This document shows, in pieces, positions 30,830 through 40,378 of a DNA stretch of 64,000 nucleotides. Both the position numbers and the translations under genes were made by a program. The stretch's first letter is position 1. Every line of letters starts with the position of its first letter. A model generated the notes under the pieces. That model saw only the letters and a list, made by a program, of their open reading frames with translations, had not been told where the DNA came from and did no database searches. The DNA comes from Phytophthora sp. 'mugwort'. Its lineage: Eukaryota > Oomycota > Peronosporomycetes > Peronosporales > Peronosporaceae. The DNA lies in the NCBI GenBank assembly GCA_033558025.1, contig JAUCEF010000005.1:5766001-5830000 (forward strand). Direction: 5' to 3'.

Positions 30830-32083
30830 ATGATTAACGTCTGGTGCGTCGGTGCGCTCTTGGCCCTCGCTGCTGCCAATGCAAACGCGGATGTCTGCGG
30901 AGATGCCTCAGTCATCACTACCGACGGTGCCACTCCCATTACCCAGTCAACACCTACGACGACCTCGACCGTCTCTCCGGAATGGACTCTCAGCTCGCTC
31001 AAGCACCCCACTATCACCGGTCACCGCGGTGCGCCGGGATACCTGCCCGATCACACCATCCCGGGCTACACGCTCGCCATCGAAGTGGGTGTTGACGTCA
31101 TAGAGCCCGACCTCGTAAGCACCAAGGACGGTGTGCTCATCGTCCGCCACGAGCCCTACATCGACGGTACCACCAATGTCGCTGACCACCCTGAGTTTGC
31201 CAATCGACTCACCAACAAGACGCTCGATGGGATCCTCACGGAAGGTTATTTCGTCAGTGACTTCACGCTCGCAGAGATCAAGACGCTGCGTGCCGTGCAA
31301 CCGCTGCCTGAACGCGACCAGAGCTACAACGGACTGTATGAGCTTCCCACGTTCGAGGAGGTCATCCAGCTCGCGCAGAAAAAGTCGGTCGAGTACAACC
31401 GCACTATCGCCATCTACCCGGAGGTGAAGCACTCGAGCTTCCACAAAACGCTCGGACTGCCTATCGAGAACACTATGCTCGAGCTGCTGACAAAGTACGG
31501 GTGGAATCACGCCGACGCGCCCGTCTTCATCCAGTCATTCGAGACTGAGAATCTGCGCGAGCTCAACGAGCTTACCAACCTCACGCTCGTACAGCTCATC
31601 GACGGCTACGACAGCGACCCGGTCACGGGCGAAGTCATCTTCAAGGCGCCGTCCGCACGCCCGTATGACTGGACGCTGGCCAACCGCACCGACTACTTCG
31701 GCTACCTCACCACACCCGCTGGTCTGGCAGAGGTAGCGACGTACGCCGACATCATCTCTCCCTGGAAGCGGTATATGCTTAAGGCCGTCGCCGTTGAGGT
31801 AGACGCAACCGGCAAAGTCGTGGACTCGAACGGCGACGGCCAGGTCTCGGACGCCGACTACACCATCTTCAAGTACCCAAATGTCATCGCAGACGCGCAC
31901 GCCGCCGGCCTCAAGGTGCACACGTGGACGATGCGTGATGAGAACTACCGCCTGGCTGTCAACTACTCTGGCAACGCGACGGAGGAGTACTTGGAGCTGT
32001 TCGACATGGGGATTGACGGTCTGTTCAGCGACAACTGCAAGACGGCTATTCCCGCTCGTGATGCGTGGCTATCCCAGCAGTAG
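30830..32083 (+). CDS. secreted GlpQ-like glycerophosphodiester phosphodiesterase
   Basis: 417 residues, intronless. ATG 30830 is chosen over an in-frame upstream start (30584) because it opens with a signal peptide (MINVWCVGALLALAAANANA, then DVCG). The GDPD TIM barrel follows: HRGAPGYLPDHTIPGY with the catalytic His, VIEPDLVSTKDGVLIVRHEP with the metal Glu and Asp and the second His, DFTLAEIKTLR, IAIYPEVKHSSFH with the third metal Glu, PVFIQSFE, and AAGLKVHTWTMRDEN near the C-terminus. Spacing and the GYLPDHT and FTLAEIK blocks are those of bacterial GlpQ, which splits glycerophosphodiesters into glycerol-3-phosphate and an alcohol. Several N-x-T/S sites suit a secreted glycoprotein. At about residue 330 an insert DSNGDGQVSDAD matches an EF-hand calcium loop. 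Convergent with the FGGY kinase. Clean reading frame and good codon usage suggest an active gene. Confidence 0.93.
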   Translation: MINVWCVGALLALAAANANADVCGDASVITTDGATPITQSTPTTTSTVSPEWTLSSLKHPTITGHRGAPGYLPDHTIPGYTLAIEVGVDVIEPDLVSTKDGVLIVRHEPYIDGTTNVADHPEFANRLTNKTLDGILTEGYFVSDFTLAEIKTLRAVQPLPERDQSYNGLYELPTFEEVIQLAQKKSVEYNRTIAIYPEVKHSSFHKTLGLPIENTMLELLTKYGWNHADAPVFIQSFETENLRELNELTNLTLVQLIDGYDSDPVTGEVIFKAPSARPYDWTLANRTDYFGYLTTPAGLAEVATYADIISPWKRYMLKAVAVEVDATGKVVDSNGDGQVSDADYTIFKYPNVIADAHAAGLKVHTWTMRDENYRLAVNYSGNATEEYLELFDMGIDGLFSDNCKTAIPARDAWLSQQ

Positions 32084-32318
32084 ATGATCAATAATGTAGC
32101 GCTAATCCTTCTGTCGAGGCTATTAATTTTGAGTGAACAAGGTGGAAACTACATTGCAAAGGACAGCAATGGCTTGCTTGTCTATAAAATGGTTGCGTGA
32201 AGTCTATGCAGGCCGCTAACGGACTTCCACATCGTGGACTGAACAAACTATGAGCTGGTGCTTAGGAGTTTGCAGCAGCTGCATCCAAAATTATTGGGAC
32301 TCAGAATGATCCCGAGGA

Positions 32319-34292
32319 TCACATGATCGAGTACAGCTTCCGGTAAAGCGATTCCTGTTCGTGGCGTGCCTCGAGATATGCTGCGTGAGCCGTAGCATCG
32401 GGATGCGAGTACTCTAGGTGTCTGATGTCCGCCGGGAATGATCCGGACTCCTTGAGCGTGTGAAGCCCCAAGTACGTGCCGATGAGCACCGCAATGCCAC
32501 GGGAAGTGGTTTCTGTGGCGCTAGCTTCTAGGATCAGCTTCTTCCCCAAACAGTCTGATATCATTTGACGCCAAACTCGAGACGACGTGAGCGCAGTCCC
32601 GCTAACGACAACCATCGCGTCCAGGTCAGCAGAAAACGCTGGTATCGCATGGCAATAGGCAAATTAGTGATCAGTTTAATGTGAAGGTGTCATCCTCAAC
32701 GTGTTTGTAAAATATGACGACGTACCAACAAGAGAAAACAGCACGCCAATACGAAGAGCGATTGACTCCATTCCAGCACGCAGAAATTCGATAGGAGTTG
32801 TCCATCTGCTAATGCCAGTGATGGTGCAGGTCGCATTTTCCAGCCATCCTGGTGCGCGTTCGCCGCTCAAGAACGGTAGGACGGTGAGACCGTGCTTCGT
32901 CGGCGCGAGCTTCTCCAACTGAGACGTTAAATCTGCACAAGGAAACGGATCATTTCGCATAAATTCAGTAAACGTACAAGAACTTAAAGTGCAGCCATAA
33001 GGATGACGCGTACCCTCATCACTGAGACGGAGCGAGTCACGGAAGAACTTGTATACCGATCCACCATCGCTAAGAGCTCCACCAAGCAGGACGTTGTCTT
33101 TACCAATACGATAGCACCACAACCCCTTCGGGACCTTGGCCTTCTTCATGGCATCTGCACTCAACACAACACGAAGCGCAGCACTGGTACCGATGGTCAC
33201 AGCAATCCGTCTGGTCAAGCATTTAATTCGAGTGAGAACACCATGCACATGGATATCACACACCGTTTGTTTTCTGCCATCACTTACGATGCATCAATAC
33301 ACTTGGACCCGATGTTGGCTGCCGCACCATCCGAGACACCAAGGAAGAACGGCACAGTTTTCAGCTCGGGCCATCGCCTCGCGAACGTCGAATTGAGTCC
33401 CGAGAATGGGACGGACGAGTCCGCCACCGGAGGCATTTTATTGCTGTCCATGCCAACCAGTTCGAGGAGTCTGGCGTCCCATTGACTGCGCCTGAAGTCG
33501 AACAGTCCCATCCACGACGCCTCAGAGAAGCTAATAGGCAAGCAGCCATTTTGCTGCGCCGCCGAGGCCCACTTGCCAATCAGATAACCCGAGATACTCT
33601 GCCACTTAGCGACACGCGCGACCCTATCTGGCTCTTCATCAAGAAGCCGTAGGAACGTGGCGGGTGCATACCCCGGGTGAATTACTGTTCCTGTGCGGTT
33701 GTGGGCCTCTTCTAGTTCCCCGCGCGCCAAGAGCCTCCCCTGCAGCTCCTTGGCCCACTCAGCCGTCGCCTTCCTCCTCCCCGCGTACTACAACACAACA
33801 GTCGTCAGTCCGTAGTCATCGGCCTCCACGTCCTATTACAGCCGCCCTCACTGTATAGACGGGTGTAGCCAAATTTCCCTTGGAGTCGACGCCTAACACG
33901 TTCATTGCGAAGGTGCTAAAGCCCACGCCCACGAGCTTCTGCGTGAGGTCTGTGGCTCGCAGGAAAGCCATCGCTTGGTCCAAGATCTGCTCCACTGTGG
34001 CAGCAATCTTAGCGCCATCCGCCTCTCCGTGGACATCAATGGAGCTCACATGTTGCTGCTGCAGTGACCCGTCAATAAGGACCCATTGCGCCTCAGACAC
34101 AAGAGCGAAGCAGCTGGCGCGGATCGAGGAGCTCCCCACGTCCAGAACGACGATCACGGGCAGCCCCTGGTATTGCTGTGGCTGTGCGATTCCGCGCAAG
34201 TACGCTTCCTGCTTCAGACGACGTTGTTGAAAGCGATAGAGCCACGTGAAGGCCACCGAGGACGCCGCAAGCAGCGACAGAAAAAGCTTCAT
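32319..34292 (-). CDS. FGGY-family carbohydrate kinase (gluconokinase/xylulokinase-like), membrane-anchored
   Basis: Four exons: 34292-33852, 33787-33288, 33210-32726, 32638-32319, with GT-AG introns of 64, 77 and 87 bases. The spliced length is 1746 bases, exactly 581 codons plus stop, and phases agree. An N-terminal hydrophobic helix (LFLSLLAASSVAFTWLY) suggests membrane anchoring. The N-lobe reads VIVVLDVGSSSIRASCF (phosphate-binding DxGSSS), GVGFSTFAMNVLGVD and TPVYTYAGRR spanning the first intron. The centre reads VPFFLGVSDGAAANIGSKC. The C-lobe reads AVTIGTSAALRV, VLPFLSGERAPGWLENATC and MVVVSGTALTSSRVW. These are FGGY sugar kinase blocks; the family phosphorylates gluconate, xylulose, glycerol or sedoheptulose with ATP. 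GERAPGW favours a gluconokinase/xylulokinase-like member, but the substrate cannot be fixed. Length is slightly above the usual 500-550 because of the N-terminal helix. Confidence 0.9.
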
Positions 34293-34704
34293 GTCGAACT
34301 ACTACCTTTAAGTATACTGGGATAATCTCATTATTATTGCATTCTTGTTCGTAAAAAGATCCTATCCATCCCCCATATTCTGGAGAATTAGCACTTTAAA
34401 ATTTTACAGCATCTGCTTTTTCTTAGCATGCCGTTGGTTAAAATAATACTAAACGTCGCCAACGACCAATACATTACACCCTAAGAGCATCTCCAGCGGT
34501 AGGTCTCAACGACAGTTTTATCTCAAAACTAGCGCTCTTGAAACTATGTCAGGACTTAGGGTTCCCAGCGGCAGGCCTTATTGCTGGTTTTAACTTCGCT
34601 GGGACCTATAACTTGGCTCGATGGTTTTAAAATAAGTCTCGAATCTCAAGCGACGTGACTTGCTTTCAGTATACGGAAGGCAACGACACTTGCCCTCTTC
34701 AACC

Positions 34705-35565
34705 ATGGGCAAAGGGCGAGAATGGAGTGAAAGCGAGACCATCCAGCTCTGCCAGTCGTGGCTGAAGATTTCAGAGGATGCTGTTCGCGGTGCTTGGCAG
34801 AAGAAGAATACCTCGCCAATCGGTTGCATGACCACTGGCTAGAGAACAAGAGCGACGAGGACAAGGATGATCGAACGGAGATCGCAGTCAATGGCCGCTG
34901 GAAGAAGTTGCAGGCGGAGGTGACGAAAAATTCTGCGGAGTGTACGGCAAAATGAAGAGAAGGGAGCGCTCCGGATGGAGCGAAGAGATGTACCTGGACG
35001 CCGCGATGAAAATTTACGCTGACTGCCACAAACAACCATTTGAATTTCTCGCCGCGTGAAAGGAGCTGAAGGACAAGCCAAAGTGGACCAGCAAGCTGGT
35101 GAGCGACACCAGCGCAAGGGCCAAACGCAAAGCAGGCAAAGAGGGCGACGTGACCAGACCGGAGGGACGCAAAGCAGCAAAGAAGAAGCAGAGCAAATGT
35201 TTTGAGAGTCCTGCCATCGGTGATGCAGCTCACCTCCGGCTCGTCACAGCGGCGGAGAAGAAAGCCAGCATCATGGAGCAGCGATTGTAGCTGTCAATCT
35301 TGTGCAGGACCCACAGCGCGAAGAGTCGAAGGCGTATTTTTCGCTGCAGCGCAAGGCAATCCTCGAGCAGATGCGAAAGAAAGCCGCAGACACTGTTGGC
35401 ACGCAGCCAGCTCTCGGCCAAGAGGAGCAACGTCAACCGGGGCCGTCGAATGCATCGGATGCATCGGATGCAGCTGTTCCTGAAGCCAACAAGGAAACAA
35501 AAACAAAACAAAAACGCCGAGGCTTTCACAAGTGCGTTAGTCTAAGTCCGGTGGTAACGTACTTG
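34705..35565 (+). pseudogene. Harbinger Myb/SANT-like DNA-binding protein
   Basis: Starts MGKGREWSESETIQLCQSWL at 34705 (trihelix/Myb-like W..E...L), then in shifted frames EEYLANRLHDHWLENKSDED, RWKKLQAEVTK, YLDAAMKIYADCHKQPFEFL, a Lys-rich stretch with AKRKAGKEGD, and a C-terminal segment EESKAYFSLQRKAILEQMRK. In this superfamily the partner protein helps the transposase bind the ends and enter the nucleus. At least three frameshifts and two stops. Confidence 0.75.
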
Positions 35566-35751
35566 CCGCCAAGGTAGTCAAATTGCATGGTCAAGCTGAC
35601 TCCTACCTATTTGTGTTCACCAAATCGACGCTATACGTGCTCGATCAGATCATTTTTTAACCTAAGTGAAGTTCTTCGTCTTCAATGGCGCACAAAGCGT
35701 TTGCAATCATAGTTACTGGGCTCTCGGCTGCGGCGACTGTCCTTGCAAGGC

Positions 35752-36974
35752 TCACCGGTTGTCTTCGAGCAGATAGTCGTGAGTCAACGAGCTGAAGGGC
35801 AACTCATCCTCAACAACCATGTTGTGGAGTATGATGCACGCCAGCATCACGTCGTTTATGGCATCCACTTTCCAGAGCTTGCATGGTAGTGCCACGATTC
35901 GAAAGCGCTGCTGTAGAATTTCAAACGTGCGCGCAACATCTTTCCGAGCTGTTTCTTGTTCGGCTGCATATCGTTTGCGTTGATTGCCTTGCGGGGCGCT
36001 AATACGGGAATGAAAATTGCCCATGCTGGGTAAATTCCATCGGTCAGATAATACGCTTGGCCGTAAGTTGCTCCATTAACCATGAACTTCACTTCGGGGG
36101 CCACTCCATTCACCAAGTCGTTCCGCAAAGGAGAACGCTCAAGCACATCTAAATCATTATTTGCTCCAGGCATCCCGTAAGTCGCATGCCAAATCCACAG
36201 CGACTGAGACGCAACAGCCTCCAAAATTACGGTGGACGTCTTCTCTTTGCCTTGGAAAGCTCCTTGCCATGCGGTTGGACAGTTCTTCCAACACCAATGC
36301 ATACAATCTAAACTCCCAATCATTCTGGAAACCCACGTGCAGCATTTCTCCGTTAGTAAGGCCTCCAGGTCATCTTGCGTTGGCTTCCGTAGATATTATG
36401 GACCCAGCTAGCGAATTATATTCTCGCAGAAGTATCTGACCGACTCGAGCACAGTAGACTCCCCCATGCGTATCAGCTCGTCTAGTTGGTCTGCAGAAGC
36501 ACCGTAAGCAAGCATGCAGTGCGCGGGTCACCTTCTGCTCCGGGAGAAACCCAAGTCGCCCAGTTGCATCAGGACGCTGACAGAAGTAGTCGCACTCCTC
36601 ATCGTCAACTAAAACGTTCACGATAGCCTCGAAGAGACTCGGCGCATTCGGAATCGCCTGCGGAAGTCCTCTAACCACGTTCGGCGGAGGACAGCCGTAG
36701 TATGACACTGGTAAGCTACAAGATCAAATCGGATACAACCGAAGAGCATACGTACGGTCGTCGTAGGTCGGGTTCTGTCTAAAAAAATCCTTCACGAAGC
36801 ATCCCCCCAAACCTCTCTCTCTCGCTCCTTGTTTGTTCGTGTCCCTGCGACGGATCCTCCGTGCTTGGGCTTGGCTTCAGTGCTGTCATCCCTGGCCATG
36901 TAAGTGAGGTAGTACTCTTCGTCCGAGTCGTCGAAGTCGTCCAACAACGTCGCGTAGCCCCCTCCCCACTCCAT
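35752..36974 (-). pseudogene. Harbinger DDE_4 transposase
   Basis: Minus strand from ATG 36974 (MEWGGGYATLLDDFDDSDEE). KDFFRQNPTYDD (about 36780) and CDYFCQRPDATGRLGFLPEQ (about 36590) follow. The catalytic core at 36323-35856 reads IGSLDCMHWCWKNCPTAWQG (first D), YGMPGANNDLDVLERSPLRN (second D) and YYLTDGIYPAW. The last block, TARKDVARTFEILQQRFRI, lies in another frame at 35950-35880 and carries the third acidic residue (E of FEILQQRF). Motifs match HARBI1/PIF. Frameshifts near 36790, 36400 and 35920 inactivate it. Confidence 0.88.
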
Positions 36975-37369
36975 CGTTGGTTTCGTCGCTTTCGTTGGAC
37001 AAGGAAAATGATTGGTCGGTGTTAATTAAAACTCTGCGTTTGAGTCTCCCGGTGGGGACACACTACCTCGACGCCGACTTATCCTAAATTTCCAGATCTT
37101 AAGCGGCCGATTAAGTCTGCGGATAAGTAACCGCTGGAGATGCTCTAAGGGAATCTGCCAGTTTCTTGCTTGCGACCAGTTTCGTGCCTGGGCGATATTA
37201 GCCGGTAAAACAAGCGGATTCCAAAACACGTAGTTTCATTGGTCATTATCTAGCACCGCAAAAAAAAACCTGACTTTATCTACAGCCAGCCATTATGCCG
37301 GGCTCACAGTGCAAGGCATTTTGCAATCGCCGGCCAAGCTCTCCAGCCACACTACACCAGCCTGTTCCT

Positions 37370-37991
37370 ACTGCAAGTGTGCATTGGCCTATCACGCGTC
37401 CTCTGCTGCTATCGATGGCTGTTCATCGCACTATGCGCCAGCCATGCTGCAAGAAGCTGAGCGAGTTGGCGTATGCTCGTGGTGTTCCCTGCGAACGCAA
37501 CTCATTTGATGCAGCCTTTGGATGTAGCTGTTTTCAGTACATTCAAAGCTTGCCTGAAGCGTCAGGCTGGCATCAACATGGGGGGCGTCGGGGGCTGCTC
37601 GCTCAGCAAGAGCATGCCATCACTATGGCATCCACAGCGCGGAAGGCTAGCAACCTTCAGACATAATATTAAGACCGGAATTCATAGTTGCGGGTTGTTT
37701 CCGCTGAGCAAGCTAAAGATGGCGGAGCGTCTCGATGCGTTCGTGCGTAATGGCACCCAATTAGATACACAGCTGGCGTCTTGGCTGAAGATCAAGGGTA
37801 CTGCGGAAGAGAAGGTGCTCGTGCTGCCACCACCCCGGAAGCGCAACCGCGGAAGGAAGACGGTCACTGTTGGAGGGAAACTACTAACAAGACAAGTGCT
37901 GGAGAAATTGCCAAAGCGAAGCCTCCTCGCGCTCAGGAGAAGAGGAAGCAGCGGCAACCGAACACATGGTGGGCAATGCCTGTACAAATGA
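37370..37991 (+). pseudogene. pogo-like DDE transposase C-terminal fragment
   Basis: Plus strand: LLLSMDGCSSHYAPAMLQEA (second catalytic Asp), then FPANATHLMQPLDVAVFSTF and a Lys/Arg-rich C-terminus ending at 37991. LQPLDV-type wording matches the pogo/Tigger core, but the sequence differs from the transposase at 0.9-2.6 kb, so it is a different family. The N-terminal half is missing. Confidence 0.75.
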
Positions 37992-38899
37992 ATAAACCCA
38001 GGTAACTCATATACATTTTGATTATGCCACAACTATATGTTTTATGTTTATGCTTAAAGAGCCACTCTCTGGATTTGTGGAGTATTCAAAACGTCAAGTG
38101 AATATGAAGCAAGAAAATGGTCAGCTCTCCATCATGACAGCAGACAGCAACAACCCGTTACAGTACAATAGCGACAAAGCTGAGCTTCTATTCACTGTCA
38201 AAACCCATGGAGATTACTGGCCTCTACCTCGCATCATTTATATCAAAATCGGGACCGTGAGTGCTTCAAAACAAAACAAAATCTTGAGGGTGCGATTGAT
38301 GAGCAAGAAACCCGCAGATTCCCTTAGTCAATACGGTTGAATTGGACGGTGAACCCTACATTTATGAGTTGTCAAGTCGCTGTGTGACAGTGTGTGTATC
38401 CATAATGAATTGGTGAGCCAGTTGATTAAAAATTAAATTGCCGGACACGTGTTTTTGAGCTGACACTTGTTATTTGTATTGAACGCGTCTACAACCACCA
38501 GTTTTGTATACTGTACTAGAAAAAGCAGTAGTATTAAACAGAAAATAAGGGACGATATTCCCCTACACTTTAGAGCCAATTTTTATAATCCGTTTAGCAG
38601 TTAGATCCGCCTTTCGCAGAGGTTTGATGCAGTACGCCACTTGATCTGGCTCAATCCTTGAGCTTCGAGCTTCCAGTGCGTTTCTGCTACAAGAAACATG
38701 TTGTTGACAAGCTCGACGATTGGGCAGACGACGAATGCAGCGGGGTTGCGTAGCGTAGTGCGTCAGAGGAAGACGTATGACTCCCCGAGTCGTAGCTGCG
38801 GTTCTCTTAACCCCTAAGGTATCCGGAGAGGCTAAGATCCATCTAGTTATACCCTAGAGACTCAAAGAGTCAGTATTCCTAAACCTAGGACGCTACTCT
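37992..38899. other. spacer, no firm gene
   Basis: The only ORF of note is 38044-38340 (plus), 98 codons with mixed-charge content and no recognised motif. By the inversion argument, the part next to 38899 is the original far-side flank of the left X repeat, possibly the rest of the Gypsy D 3' LTR. Confidence 0.35.
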
Positions 38900-40378
38900 T
38901 GTGGTGTAGCGGGATCGGTCAAAACATGATTAAGACCCGATCCGCTTACCAACTGCGCCCAGACACCGACTAACGGAGGGGGTTCCCCGATGATCCGTAA
39001 ATTAGCTGAACTTGGTCTCACCTTGTGTACCCGTCGGTGGGCTAGATCTGCTCTCTTGGGACCCCGAAGGATGCAGCGATGTAAAGTCTTGAACGTCCTG
39101 GCGGTACGCGGGGACGTGAAGCAGCACGGAAGTCTTCGCTCTGCTGCCGTTATTGGTTCCGATCTGAGGTAGTTGACCTTCGATCAGGGGCCTAGACTTG
39201 ATCCGAGGCCGAGGTTGCCATGTGGCGTTGTTCCTTTCCTTTCCTTAAGATGCTTGCCGCTTCCTCTAGCGGGATCTTGCGAGTTGAGAGTCGAAGCGAT
39301 CGTCGGTCAAGCACTGAATGCCGATCGATCGAGGTATACGCTTGAGCAAGAGTTCGCCAGCGTGGGGGAGGGTCAGCAAATATCCGATTCGATCCTCTCA
39401 CCGCGACGCTCGATCTGCTGCCTTGGGCTAGTTATACTTGGGAGAGCCAATGTAGATCCTCCCAGCGGCACTTAAAAACGCCTAAGTAGTCCAATGTAAA
39501 TTCGAGTCTGATTGTTGTTTATCCTTTTCTTGTCCTATCCTCCCATCCTGAACCCTATATCATACCACCTGAATCTCCTGAATCTTGCCCTTCTCCAACC
39601 ACTCAACACGTACCGTCTTCATACTTGCCCATCCCGAGGATGATTGCTGATCGACTCCCGATCCGCCAGATCGCGGATGTCAGAACACGTATGCCGATCT
39701 GACAGATCGAGGATATCGGAACCTGTATGCCGATCGGCGAAAACCGATCAGCCCGATCTGCCCGATCTTGTCCGCAAGGACGATCTGATCTGCCCGATCT
39801 CGGGCGGCGGGGTGTAGGCCGATCTGTATGCTTCGGATCAGCTCGATCTTCCGCACCTTGAACGCCAGATCGGCCCGATCTGTCAGATTCCGCCATCGAT
39901 CCGCCCGATCTGCCAGATCCCGTATGTCCGAACCTCTATCCCGTCTGCTAGAAAGAGTGCCGATCCAATCGAGGGTAGATCTTGATCGATTACGGTCCGC
40001 TGAATATTGATCAGAGTCGATCCAGGCCGGCCGCGATCTGCATGTCACGGATTGGTTTTGATCCACTCCCCTTGACGCCAATCTTGATGTCTTCCGCCGA
40101 TCCGATCTGAGCCGATCGGGACTAAACGTGGTCCGATCCGCATGTCGCCGATCGGTCTTGTTCTTCATCCCTTGCCCGGATCTCGTCTAAGATCGACCGT
40201 GATCTAGAATCGATCGGGAGTGACTGTTGTCATATAAAGCGTAGATCGGTCACGACTGGGTCGCCGTCCAACTCGCTTTCCGCCCCCTGCCAGTTGTCAG
40301 CTGGTTGATTTCTTTCACGTATCTCGCAGATCGGCTCGGTGCCGAGGGGTTTGAGATTCCTATCGACGCTTCTCCACA
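38900..40378 (-). repeat. repeat X, left copy: solo-LTR-like, TG...CA ends
   Basis: 1479 bases. On the minus strand it starts TGTGGAGAAGCG and ends GCTACACCACA. Matches the right copy (47753-49234) in inverted orientation along 39326-40378, with an internal block (38911-39325) flipped relative to that copy. The minus strand encodes a 162-codon frame (40168-39680) repeated identically at 47964-48452, but it is composed of GATCGG-type hexamers and is probably not a gene. Present flanks are AGAG (complement, outer side) and GGAC (inner side), which do not match each other. Confidence 0.85.
39640..40220. repeat. GATC-rich hexamer array within repeat X
   Basis: Dense degenerate hexamers of the type GATCGG, GATCTG and CCGATC. 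I counted about 18 GATC tetramers in 39661-39960 where about one is expected by chance. The same array lies in the right X copy at about 47900-48480. Confidence 0.8.

Larger units (their letters stand above)
34485..37144. mobile_element. PIF/Harbinger DNA transposon with TIRs and TAA target-site duplication
   Basis: 2660 bases bounded by inverted repeats GAGCATCTCCAGCGGT (34485-34500) and its complement ACCGCTGGAGATGCTC (37129-37144), flanked by TAA on both sides (34482-34484, 37145-37147). The trinucleotide T(A/T)A target is the family hallmark. Inside are the two standard genes in convergent orientation: a Myb/SANT-type ORF (plus) and a DDE_4 transposase (minus). Both are frameshifted, so the copy is dead, but the ends are nearly perfect. 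Confidence 0.92.

Noticed and set aside
39680..40168. 162-codon ORF, identical to the one at 47964-48452, rich in DRADR/IGQIGLIG-like repeats
   Set aside because: It is produced by the GATCGG hexamer array inside repeat X. Identity reflects duplication of DNA, and the composition (D, R, I, S from GATC codons in three frames) is not protein-like.
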